Shown in pieces: positions 42,643-55,343 of a stretch of DNA of 64,000 nt; the first letter of the stretch is position 1; each line of letters opens with the position of its first letter. Origin of the DNA: Microbacterium hominis NBRC 15708 (GTDB lineage Bacteria; Actinomycetota; Actinomycetes; Actinomycetales; Microbacteriaceae); contig NZ_BCWI01000001.1 in NCBI RefSeq assembly GCF_001592125.1, forward strand, positions 496,001 through 560,000, written 5' to 3'. The notes beneath the pieces are model-generated. The model was given only the letters and a program-made list of their open reading frames with translations. It did no database searches and had not been told where the DNA came from. The position numbers were made by a program, and so were the translations under genes.

Positions 42643-43130
42643 CGACGGCGGTGCGGATGGAGCTCTCGGCGCTCGAGGCCGCCCACCTCACCGACCTGAT
42701 CGCGCAGTTCGCCCAGCTCCTGGCCGATGCGCTCGACGACGCGGACGATCCGGCGATCGCGCGGCTCGTGCCGGATGCGTACCGCGACGACGCGCAGGCG
42801 GCCGCGGAGTTCCGTCGCTTCACGCAGGACGACCTGCTCGACCGCCGCCGCGACGACGCGCAGACGGTGCTGACCTCGCTGCAGCGCGAGGGAACCGTCC
42901 TGCGCGCCGCCGACCTCGATCGCGTCGAGGCGGAGACCTCGTTCGTCGTCGAGCTGGATGCCGCCGCCGTCACCGCCTGGCTGCGCACGCTCACCGCGGT
43001 GCGCCTGGTCATGGCGACGCGCCTGGGGATCGTCGCGGATGACGATCAGGACGACGACGACCCCCGTTTCGGGGTCTACAACTGGCTGGGTTTCCGTCTC
43101 GAAGGTCTGCTGCAGGCGCTGGAGGACTGA
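42639..43130 (+). CDS. DUF2017 family protein
   Basis: A 163-residue helical protein of the DUF2017 family, found next to clpS in actinobacteria (Rv1332 beside Rv1331 in M. tuberculosis, from memory). It starts at GTG 42639 within the clpS stop (GTGA) and contains FRRFTQDDLLDRRRDDAQTV, SFVVELDAAAVTAWLRTLTA and a final VYNWLGFRLEGLLQAL, with an acidic patch DDDQDDDDP. No catalytic motif is visible. Because it is always adjacent to and here coupled with clpS, a role as a ClpS partner or in the N-degron route is the obvious hypothesis, but there is no direct evidence. Confidence 0.9.
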   Translation: MTTAVRMELSALEAAHLTDLIAQFAQLLADALDDADDPAIARLVPDAYRDDAQAAAEFRRFTQDDLLDRRRDDAQTVLTSLQREGTVLRAADLDRVEAETSFVVELDAAAVTAWLRTLTAVRLVMATRLGIVADDDQDDDDPRFGVYNWLGFRLEGLLQALED

Positions 43131-43145
43131 CGGCGGCGCCGGCCG

Positions 43146-43736
43146 CTACGGCACGTCGACGCGGATGGTGGCCAGGTCGCGCGGATGGTGCGCGCTCAGA
43201 TGGGCGTCCTCCTGGCGGGCCCACCGCTGCCAGTGCGGCCGATAGGTGTCGCCGTCGCGAGCGAGCGCGCGATCGCGGCGGCCCGGCTCCGCCGACTCCA
43301 GCCAGAGCCGGACCGGCGCGAGAGGTGCGGAGGCGGGGGTCAGCACGCCCGACCCCTCCAGGATCAGCGGCACGAAGGCCGGGGTCACGACGCCGTCTCC
43401 GGGGGCGTCTCGCACCCAGTCCCAGCGGTTCCAGTGCGCGGCGCGCCCGGAGGCGAGGGGTTCCAGGATGCGGGTGCGCGCGATCTCGGCGCCCTCCGCC
43501 AGCCCGTCCCACCCCGGGTAGAGCTCGTCGAGCCCGATCATCGTGACCGGGCCCGCCCAGCGGGCGCGCACGCGCGCGGCGACCGTCGACTTCCCCGCGC
43601 CGGAGCGCCCGTCGATCAGCACGATGGGAAGGACGCCCGGAGGCAGCGCGACCACGGCCCGTTCGACGAGAGTCACCGCGTCGTCGAGGGCGGCGTCGAC
43701 CTCGTCGCTGTGCGCGTGCTCAGCGCTTGAGTGCAC
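43146..43736 (-). CDS. P-loop nucleotide kinase-like protein
   Basis: A 196-residue cytoplasmic P-loop protein. Walker A is LIDGRSGAGKST (about residues 41-52), followed by TMIGLDELYPGWDGLAEG where the DE pair can act like a Walker B or catalytic base, and PLILEGSGVL as a core strand. This layout is like uridine kinase or the ATP/GTP-binding proteins annotated as 4-amino-4-deoxychorismate lyase neighbours; the phosphate acceptor is unknown. Its ATG at 43736 overlaps the C-terminus of the GerW-like gene by 17 bases, so it is co-translated with that gene. Confidence 0.78.
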   Translation of the reverse strand: MHSSAEHAHSDEVDAALDDAVTLVERAVVALPPGVLPIVLIDGRSGAGKSTVAARVRARWAGPVTMIGLDELYPGWDGLAEGAEIARTRILEPLASGRAAHWNRWDWVRDAPGDGVVTPAFVPLILEGSGVLTPASAPLAPVRLWLESAEPGRRDRALARDGDTYRPHWQRWARQEDAHLSAHHPRDLATIRVDVP

Positions 43737-44040
43737 GGATGATGCGGCTGAGCGTCCGCCCCGCGACCCACACGAAGGGGATCGCCACGGCCACCAACGA
43801 CACCAGGTTCGGCTCGAAACGGAGGTCGTCGCCCTTGCGGATATAGGCGCCGAGAGGAACGGCGAAACCTCCGCCTCCCCCGCCGTTGTTCCCGCTCTCG
43901 TCCTCGCCGGCGCCGAAGCCCGACCACGACAGAGCGACCGGGATGAGCCGGATGCCGTCGACGTCCTGCTGTTCGCCGTAGACGCTGTTCACGCCGAGCG
44001 CTGCGGACTGCTTGCCGAGTTCGAGTGCGAGATTGGGCAT
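43720..44040 (-). CDS. GerW/YtfJ-family protein with C-terminal membrane helix
   Basis: A 106-residue protein. The first 75 residues match the GerW (YtfJ) pattern: VYGEQQDVDGIRLIPVALSW, then a glycine run DESGNNGGGGGGFAVPLGAY. A hydrophobic helix follows at about residues 80-98 (NLVSLVAVAIPFVWVAG), ending in basic residues. GerW was named for spore germination in Bacillus and is needed late in sporulation, yet relatives occur in non-sporulating actinobacteria such as this one. The gene is 22 bases downstream of dinB and overlaps the next. Confidence 0.78.
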   Translation of the reverse strand: MPNLALELGKQSAALGVNSVYGEQQDVDGIRLIPVALSWSGFGAGEDESGNNGGGGGGFAVPLGAYIRKGDDLRFEPNLVSLVAVAIPFVWVAGRTLSRIIRALKR

Positions 44041-44062
44041 GGCTCCACCGTAGCCCGGAACG

Positions 44063-45322
44063 TCAGTCGGTGCGAGGCAGTCGCGGATTCGTCGGCAGCG
44101 CATTCACGTCGCGGCGCGGGCCGAGCACGCTGGCACGGGTGACGGCTCCCCCGCCGAAGCGCTGGCGCGCATCGTCGAGCGCTGCGTCGACGCGGCGCCA
44201 CTCCGCGTCGTCGTCCCACAGGGGCAGCGCGCCGCCGTCGCCGCCGCGGAGCTTCTCGGCGCGCACGCCGATCAGCCGCACGGGCTGCGCCAGCTCGACC
44301 GCGTCGAAGAGGCCGATCGCGACGTCGCCGATGCGCTGGCCGACGTCCGACGGCTCCGTGAGCGTCTGTGAGCGCGAGAGCGTCGTGAAATCGGCGTAGC
44401 GCAGCTTCAGCGCGACGGTGCCCGCTCGCCATCCGCCGGCGCGAAGCCGGGAGGCGACGCGGTCGGACAGGCGCCGCAGTTCGCTGCGCAGGACGGCGGA
44501 GTCGGCCACGTCGTGCAGGAACGTCTCCTCGTGGCCGATGCTCTTCTCGACACGCTGGGTCTCGACGGCGCGGGGATCGATGCCGTGAGCCAGCTGCCAG
44601 ATCCGCTCGCCGCCGGCAGCGCCCAGGGCGCGATCGAGCACGCCGCGCGGCGCCGCGAGGATGTCGGACACCGTGCGCAGGCCCCGGCTCTCCAGGGCTT
44701 CCGCGGCCTTCGGGCCGACGCCCCACAGCGCGGACACGGGGAGTCCGGCGAGGAAGGCGGCCGTGTCCGGCTCGCTGACGATCAGCAGGCCGTCGGGTTT
44801 GGAACGCGTGGAGGCGATCTTCGCGACATGCTTGGTGGCCGCGACCCCCACGCTGCACACGAGACCGGTCTCGCTGCGCACCCGCGCCCTCAGCATCCGT
44901 GCGATCTCGCCGGGCGAGCCCCAGAGCCGCCGGGCGCCCGACACGTCGAGGAACGCCTCGTCGATGGACAGCGGCTCGACCAGCGGCGTGATGTCGTGGA
45001 AGATCGACATCACCTGGCGCGACAGGGTGGCGTACCTCTCGAAGTGCGGCGGGACGACGACCGCCTGCGGACACAGACGCAATGCCTGGGCGACCCCCAT
45101 CGCCGAGCGCACGCCGAACCGTCGTGCCTCGTAGGAGGCGCTGGACACCACGCCGCGCCCCTCCATTCCGCCGACGATCAGCGGCTTTCCCGCGAGCGAC
45201 GGATCGTCGAGCACCTCGACGGAGGCGTAGAAGGCATCCATGTCGACGTGGAGGATGCGGGTGCCGGTGTCATCCGCGCCGTCGGCGGAGACGATCCGTC
45301 CCGATCCGTCGCCACGTCCCAT
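44063..45322 (-). CDS. dinB: DNA polymerase IV
   Basis: Y-family polymerase for translesion synthesis. The 419-residue protein has the catalytic motifs LHVDMDAFYASVEV (first metal aspartate) and PLSIDEAFLDVSGARRLWG (the DE pair), with YEARRFGVRSAM of the fingers and the helix-hairpin-helix region ALWGVGPKAAEALESRG. The little-finger domain follows to about residue 370. I do not see a clear C-terminal beta-clamp motif of the QL-L-F kind. The start at 45322 gives MGRGDGSGRI; a start nearer the first motif cannot be excluded. It lies 59 bases after gatB, same direction. Confidence 0.92.
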   Translation of the reverse strand: MGRGDGSGRIVSADGADDTGTRILHVDMDAFYASVEVLDDPSLAGKPLIVGGMEGRGVVSSASYEARRFGVRSAMGVAQALRLCPQAVVVPPHFERYATLSRQVMSIFHDITPLVEPLSIDEAFLDVSGARRLWGSPGEIARMLRARVRSETGLVCSVGVAATKHVAKIASTRSKPDGLLIVSEPDTAAFLAGLPVSALWGVGPKAAEALESRGLRTVSDILAAPRGVLDRALGAAGGERIWQLAHGIDPRAVETQRVEKSIGHEETFLHDVADSAVLRSELRRLSDRVASRLRAGGWRAGTVALKLRYADFTTLSRSQTLTEPSDVGQRIGDVAIGLFDAVELAQPVRLIGVRAEKLRGGDGGALPLWDDDAEWRRVDAALDDARQRFGGGAVTRASVLGPRRDVNALPTNPRLPRTD

Positions 45323-45381
45323 GAGTCCATTGTCGGTGACACCGCCGACACGGCGGCGTCACCGACACGAGGACGGCCCGG

Positions 45382-46896
45382 CTACTTCGCGGCGCGCTCG
45401 AGTACGAGCTCGCGGACGCGGGCTGCGTCCGCCTGACCCTTCATCGCCTTCATGACGGCGCCGATGACGGCGCCGGCGGCCTGGACCTTGCCGTCGCGGA
45501 TCTTCTCGAGCACATCGGGCTGCGCCGTGAGCGCCTCATCGATCGCGGCGATCAGCGCGCCGTCGTCGGAGACGACGGCGAGGCCGCGGGCGTCGACGAC
45601 CTCCTGCGGGGTCCCCTCCCCGGCGATGACGCCCTCGAGCACCTGGCGGGCGAGCTTGTCGGTGAGGGTCCCGGCGTCCACGAGCTGCTGCAGCGCGGCG
45701 ACCGAGGCCGGCTCGACGAGCGAGGACGGCTCGACGCCCGACGCGTTCGCGAGGCGCGAGATCTCGCTCATCCACCACTTCCGCGCCGCGGCGGGAGACG
45801 CACCGGCGGCGACGGTCGCGTCGACCTCGGTGAGGAGCCCCGCATTCACGATCCCCTGGAAGTCGATGTCGGCGAAGCCCCAGTCCGCCTTCAGCCGGCG
45901 GCGGCGTGCGGCGGGCGGCTCCGGGAGGTCGGCGCGCAGCGACTCGATGAGCTCCGTGGACGGCGCCACCGGCAGCAGGTCGGGCTCCGGGAAGTAGCGG
46001 TAGTCGTCGGCATCCGACTTCGGCCGCCCCGGGGAGGTGGTGCCGGTGTCCTCGTGCCAGTGACGCGTCTCCTGCGTGATGCTGCCACCCGCGGCCAGGA
46101 TCGCGGCCTGGCGCTGGATCTCGTAGCGGACCGCGCGCTCGACGGAGCGCATGGAGTTGACGTTCTTCGTCTCCGTGCGGGTGCCGAGCTTCTCCTGGCC
46201 GCGCGGGCGCAGGGAGACGTTCGCGTCGCAGCGCAGGTTGCCGCGTTCCATGCGCGCTTCGGAGATGCCGAGCGACAGCACGATGTCGCGGATCGCCCGC
46301 ACATAGGCGGCGGCGAGTTCCGGTGCGCGGTGCTCGGCGCCGAAGATCGGCTTGGTGACGATCTCCACGAGCGGCACGCCGGCGCGGTTGTAGTCCACGA
46401 GCGAGTACTCGGCTCCCTGGATGCGCCCGGTGGAGCCACCGACGTGCGTGAGCTTGCCGGCATCCTCCTCCATGTGGGCGCGCTCGATGGGCACCTCGAA
46501 GACGGTGCCGTCGGTGAGCTCGACCTCGACCTGCCCCTCGAAGGCGATCGGCTCGTCGTACTGCGAGATCTGATAGTTCTTGCCCAGGTCGGGGTAGAAG
46601 TAGTTCTTGCGCGCGAAGCGGCTCGACGGCGCGATCTGGCAGCCGAGCGCGAGACCCAGGCTGATCGAGAACCGCACGGCCGTCTCGTTGACGACCGGGA
46701 GCGATCCGGGCAGGCCCATGTCGACGGGTGCGACGAGCGTGTTCGGGGCGGCGTCGTGGTTCGACGCGTGAGCGGGGTTTCCCGCCGGCGAGAACATCTT
46801 GGTCTCGGTGTTGAGCTCGACGTGCACCTCGAAGCCGAGCACCGGCTCGTACAGCGTCAGGGCCTCGTCGAAGTCCATGAGTGCGGCCTTGGCCAT
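45382..46896 (-). CDS. gatB: Asp-tRNA(Asn)/Glu-tRNA(Gln) amidotransferase subunit B
   Basis: Catalytic partner of GatA in the complex that converts misacylated Glu-tRNA-Gln (and Asp-tRNA-Asn) to the amide; needed because actinobacteria lack glutaminyl-tRNA synthetase. The 504-residue protein starts at ATG 46896 ([20 protein letters not shown]), overlapping the gatA stop (TGATG). Landmarks are [20 protein letters not shown] near the front, [18 protein letters not shown], and the C-terminal YqeY-like tRNA-binding domain ([20 protein letters not shown]). Translational coupling keeps subunits in equal amounts. Confidence 0.96.
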   Translation of the reverse strand: MAKAALMDFDEALTLYEPVLGFEVHVELNTETKMFSPAGNPAHASNHDAAPNTLVAPVDMGLPGSLPVVNETAVRFSISLGLALGCQIAPSSRFARKNYFYPDLGKNYQISQYDEPIAFEGQVEVELTDGTVFEVPIERAHMEEDAGKLTHVGGSTGRIQGAEYSLVDYNRAGVPLVEIVTKPIFGAEHRAPELAAAYVRAIRDIVLSLGISEARMERGNLRCDANVSLRPRGQEKLGTRTETKNVNSMRSVERAVRYEIQRQAAILAAGGSITQETRHWHEDTGTTSPGRPKSDADDYRYFPEPDLLPVAPSTELIESLRADLPEPPAARRRRLKADWGFADIDFQGIVNAGLLTEVDATVAAGASPAAARKWWMSEISRLANASGVEPSSLVEPASVAALQQLVDAGTLTDKLARQVLEGVIAGEGTPQEVVDARGLAVVSDDGALIAAIDEALTAQPDVLEKIRDGKVQAAGAVIGAVMKAMKGQADAARVRELVLERAAK

Positions 46897-48407
46897 CAGC
46901 GGTTCCCTCCCAGCAGCGGCGCGCGGTCCAGCAGCGGGCCGCCCCACGAATCGACGAGCAGCGCCTCGGCGGCAGCGCCCACACGGTACAGTCGGGCGTC
47001 CTCGCGTGCCGGCGCGATGAACTGGATGCCGACGGGAAGCCCGTCCTCCTCCGCCAGACCCGACGGGATGGAGATGCCCGGGACCCCGGCCAGGTTGACC
47101 GGGATCGTGGTGACGTCGTTGAGGTACATCTGCAACGGGTCGTCGATCTTCTCGCCGAGCTTGAACGCGGTCGTCGGAGCCGACGGCGTCGCGATCACGT
47201 CGACCTGCGCGAACGCCGCGTCGAAGTCGCGTTGGATCAGCGTGCGGACCTTCTGCGCACTGCCGTAGTAGGCGTCGTAGTAGCCCGCCGAGAGGGCGTA
47301 GGTGCCGAGGATGATGCGGCGCTTGACCTCGTCGCCGAATCCGGCGTCACGGGTCGCCGCCATGACGTCCTCGACGGTACCGCCGGGCACGTCCACGCGG
47401 AGGCCGAAGCGCACGGAGTCGAACTTCGCGAGGTTGCTCGACGCCTCCGCCGGCAGGATGAGGTAATACGCCGCCACGCCGTACTCGAAGTGGGGCGCGC
47501 TGATCTCCACGATCTCCGCACCCTGCCCCTCGAGGAGGGCGAGCGCGCTGCGGAACGACGCCGACACACCGGCCTGGAAGCCGCTGTCGGGCAGTTCGCG
47601 GATGACACCGATCTTGAGGCCCCGGAGCCCGGCGCCGGACGCGCCCTCGCGCGCCGCGGCGGCGAAGGACGGCCAGCTGTCGGTGAGCGACGTCGCGTCA
47701 TGCGGGTCGTGGCCGCCGATGACGTCGTGCAGCAGTGCGGAGTCGAGCACCGTACGCGACACGGGGCCCACCTGGTCGAGGGACGAGGCGAGCGCGATCG
47801 CACCGAACCGGCTGACGCCGCCGTACGTCGGCTTCATCCCGACCGTTCCGGTGACGTGCGCGGGCTGGCGGATCGAGCCGCCGGTGTCGGACCCGAGCGC
47901 GATCGGCGCTTCGAACGCCGCCACGGCGGCGGCGGAGCCACCGCCCGATCCGCCCGGGATGCGCTCGAGGTCCCACGGGTTGTGGGTCGGGCCGTACGCC
48001 GAGTGCTCGGTGGAGGAGCCCATGGCGAACTCGTCCATGTTCGTCTTGCCGAGCGGAACCAGCCCGGCGGCACGCGAACGGGCGACCACGGTCGCGTCGT
48101 ACGGCGACAGGAAGCCCTCGAGGATCTTGGACCCGCTGGTGGAGGGCATGTCCGTCGTGACGAGCACGTCCTTGATGGCCAACGGCACCCCGGCCAGCTC
48201 GCCGAGCGTCTCCCCCGCCGCCCGGCGACGGTCGATGTCGGCGGCGACGTCGAGCGCGTGGTCGCTCACGTGCAGGAACGCGTGCACGTCGCCGTCGACG
48301 GCGGCGATGCGGTCGAGGTGGGCGCGCGTGGCCTCCACGCTCGACACCTCGCCGGCGGCGAGCCGCGACGCGAGATCCGCGGCGGTCAGACGCGTCAGGT
48401 CGCTCAC
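46896..48407 (-). CDS. gatA: Asp-tRNA(Asn)/Glu-tRNA(Gln) amidotransferase subunit A
   Basis: Glutaminase subunit that releases ammonia from glutamine for GatB. The 503-residue protein belongs to the amidase-signature family: Lys in [12 protein letters not shown], cis-Ser in [14 protein letters not shown], and nucleophilic Ser in [15 protein letters not shown] form the Ser-cisSer-Lys triad. The start is GTG 48407, overlapping the gatC stop (GTGA); the stop overlaps the gatB ATG. Length is normal for bacterial GatA. Confidence 0.97.
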   Translation of the reverse strand: MSDLTRLTAADLASRLAAGEVSSVEATRAHLDRIAAVDGDVHAFLHVSDHALDVAADIDRRRAAGETLGELAGVPLAIKDVLVTTDMPSTSGSKILEGFLSPYDATVVARSRAAGLVPLGKTNMDEFAMGSSTEHSAYGPTHNPWDLERIPGGSGGGSAAAVAAFEAPIALGSDTGGSIRQPAHVTGTVGMKPTYGGVSRFGAIALASSLDQVGPVSRTVLDSALLHDVIGGHDPHDATSLTDSWPSFAAAAREGASGAGLRGLKIGVIRELPDSGFQAGVSASFRSALALLEGQGAEIVEISAPHFEYGVAAYYLILPAEASSNLAKFDSVRFGLRVDVPGGTVEDVMAATRDAGFGDEVKRRIILGTYALSAGYYDAYYGSAQKVRTLIQRDFDAAFAQVDVIATPSAPTTAFKLGEKIDDPLQMYLNDVTTIPVNLAGVPGISIPSGLAEEDGLPVGIQFIAPAREDARLYRVGAAAEALLVDSWGGPLLDRAPLLGGNR

Positions 48408-48703
48408 TGCTCCTCCCCCAGGATCGCCGTCACCCGGAAGCGCCCGTCGGCGGCATCCGGCGCGTTCTGCAAGACCTGGTCGACCGTGAGCATCTCTCCG
48501 ACCACGTCGGCGCGGAACACGTTCTCGAGCGGGATCGGGTGGCTGGTCGCGGGCACATCGGGGGTGGCCACTTCGGAGACCTTGGCGATGTTGTCGACGA
48601 TGACGGAGAGCTGGCCCGTCAGGCGCTCCACCTCATGCTCGTCGAGCTGAATCCGGGCCAGAACGCCGAGATGGCGAACGAGTTCAGGGGTGATTTCAGA
48701 CAC
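48404..48703 (-). CDS. gatC: Asp-tRNA(Asn)/Glu-tRNA(Gln) amidotransferase subunit C
   Basis: A 99-residue subunit that wraps around GatA and GatB. It shows the family pattern [20 protein letters not shown], then [14 protein letters not shown] and the loop before the C-terminus [20 protein letters not shown]. The start is GTG 48703. It is the first gene of gatCAB; the divergent acyl-CoA ligase begins 68 bases away, so the promoter lies in that gap. Confidence 0.94.
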   Translation of the reverse strand: MSEITPELVRHLGVLARIQLDEHEVERLTGQLSVIVDNIAKVSEVATPDVPATSHPIPLENVFRADVVGEMLTVDQVLQNAPDAADGRFRVTAILGEEQ

Positions 48704-48757
48704 CCGTCGATTCTAGTCGGCCCCTCTTCACCCCCTTCGACCGGGTTCTCACGGCCG

Positions 48758-48763
48758 CTAGGC
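48758..48763 (+). promoter_or_regulatory. probable -10 of the acyl-CoA ligase gene
   Basis: TAGGCT ends eight bases before the GTG at 48772, implying a very short or absent leader. No clear -35. Confidence 0.4.
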
Positions 48764-48771
48764 TGACCGGC

Positions 48772-50490
48772 GTGAGCAGTGCGACCTCCTTCGACCCGCC
48801 CCGCCCCTGGATCGCGAGCTACGCCGCGGGGGTGCCCGACGATCTCGAGCCGGTCTCGGGCACGCTGCTCGACATCGTCGAGGCCTCGGCGCGCGACTAC
48901 CCCGACGCACCCGCACTGCAGTTCTTCGGACGCACCACCTCCTACCGCGAGCTCGTCGACGCCGTCGACCGCGTCGCCGCGGGGCTGCGCGAACGCGGCG
49001 TCGGCAAGGGTGACACCGTCGCCATCGTGCTGCCGAACTGCCCGCAGCACATCATCGCGTTCTACGCGATCCTGCGACTGGGCGCCATCGCCGTCGAGCA
49101 CAACCCGCTGTACACCCCGCGTGAGCTGCGCAAGCAGTTCGAAGACCACGGGGCCACGACGGCGATCGTCTGGAGCAAGGTCGTCAAGACCGTGCAGGAG
49201 TTCCCCGCCGACCTCGCGGTGTCCACCCTCATCAGCGTCGACATCACGACCGCCATGCCCGTCTCGCTCCGCCTCGCCCTGCATCTTCCGGTGGCCAAGG
49301 CTCGCCAGTCGAGGGCCGCGCTCACGGTGCGCACCACGGGAGCCACGCCGTGGGAGCAGCTGACGCGCTCGGCGCCCGTGCCGGCATCCTTCCCGAAGCC
49401 CGCCACCGACGACGTCGCGATCATCCAGTACACGAGCGGTACGACCGGCACACCCAAGGGCGCGGTCCTCACGCACCGCAACCTGCTCTCCAACGCGCGC
49501 CAGGCCCAGGCCTGGGTGCCGCAGATCACGCGCGGCAACGGATGCGTCGTCTACGCCGTGCTGCCGATGTTCCACGCCTACGGCCTCACGCTCTGCCTCA
49601 CCTTCGCGATGTCGATGGGGGCCCGCCTCGTGCTGTTCCCCCGCTTCGAGCCGGCGATGGTCCTGGCGGTCACCAAGAAGCACCCGGCGACCTTCCTCCC
49701 GCTGGTTCCCCCGATCGCTGACCGCCTGCTCACGGCGGCGCGGGCGGAGGGCATCTCCCTGGCGGGCACCGAGGTCGCGATCTCGGGCGCGATGGCGCTT
49801 CCCCATGACCTCGTCGTGCCCTTCGAGGAGGCGACCGGCGGCTACCTCGTCGAAGGCTACGGACTGTCGGAGTGCTCGCCGGTGCTGATGGCGAACCCCG
49901 TCGCGGCCAACCGCAAGGCGGGCACCGTCGGACTCCCGCTTCCGGGCACCGAGTGCCGCGTGGTCGATCCCGACGAGCCGACGCGGGACGTCCCCGCGGG
50001 TGAGCGCGGAGAGCTGCTCGTCCGCGGCCCCCAGGTCTTCCAGGGCTACTACGGCAAGCCGGAGGCGACGGAGGCCGTGTTCGTGGACGGCTGGTTCCGC
50101 ACCGGCGACATCGTCCAGATCGACGAGGACGGCTTCGTGCGCATCGTCGACCGGATCAAGGAGCTGATCATCACGGGCGGCTTCAACGTCGCGCCGACCG
50201 AGGTCGAGAACGCCCTCCGCCAGCATCCGCAGGTGGTCGATGCCGCCGTGGTGGGGCTGCCCAGCGCGCACTCCGGCGAGGAGGTCGTCGCCGCGGTCGT
50301 CCTGGATCCCGCCGCGACGGATGCCGACACGGAGGCGATCCGCACGTTCGTGCGCGGCATCCTCACGCCCTACAAGGTCCCGCGTCGCCTCTTCGTCGTC
50401 GACGAGCTTCCCACCTCGCTGATCGGCAAGGTCCTGCGACGCCAGGTACGGGAGTCGCTGCTGGCCCTCACCCAGCCCGCGGAGGACTGA
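48772..50490 (+). CDS. long-chain fatty acid-CoA ligase (AMP-forming)
   Basis: A 572-residue adenylate-forming enzyme that activates a carboxylic acid, probably a fatty acid, to acyl-CoA. Signatures are IIQYTSGTTGTPKGAVLTH (phosphate-binding loop), YLVEGYGLSECSPVLM (A5), DGWFRTGDIVQIDEDGFVR (A7), IVDRIKELIITGGFNVAPTE (A8) and the catalytic lysine in SLIGKVLRRQV (A10). The start is GTG at 48772. The hydrophobic patch IIAFYAILRLGAIAVEHN suggests membrane association. It lies between gatC (divergent) and ligA (convergent) and appears monocistronic. FadD-type is likely; exact chain length unknown. Confidence 0.9.
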   Translation: MSSATSFDPPRPWIASYAAGVPDDLEPVSGTLLDIVEASARDYPDAPALQFFGRTTSYRELVDAVDRVAAGLRERGVGKGDTVAIVLPNCPQHIIAFYAILRLGAIAVEHNPLYTPRELRKQFEDHGATTAIVWSKVVKTVQEFPADLAVSTLISVDITTAMPVSLRLALHLPVAKARQSRAALTVRTTGATPWEQLTRSAPVPASFPKPATDDVAIIQYTSGTTGTPKGAVLTHRNLLSNARQAQAWVPQITRGNGCVVYAVLPMFHAYGLTLCLTFAMSMGARLVLFPRFEPAMVLAVTKKHPATFLPLVPPIADRLLTAARAEGISLAGTEVAISGAMALPHDLVVPFEEATGGYLVEGYGLSECSPVLMANPVAANRKAGTVGLPLPGTECRVVDPDEPTRDVPAGERGELLVRGPQVFQGYYGKPEATEAVFVDGWFRTGDIVQIDEDGFVRIVDRIKELIITGGFNVAPTEVENALRQHPQVVDAAVVGLPSAHSGEEVVAAVVLDPAATDADTEAIRTFVRGILTPYKVPRRLFVVDELPTSLIGKVLRRQVRESLLALTQPAED

Positions 50491-50496
50491 GCGTCG

Positions 50497-55326
<4,830 letters not shown>

Positions 55327-55330
55327 TCAC

Positions 55331-55336
55331 TACTCT
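55331..55336 (+). promoter_or_regulatory. probable glgX -10 element
   Basis: TACTCT ends eight bases before the glgX ATG at 55344, so the mRNA is likely leaderless. It lies in a 54-base gap to the divergent desulfurase gene. Confidence 0.4.
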
Positions 55337-55343
55337 AGAGCGC

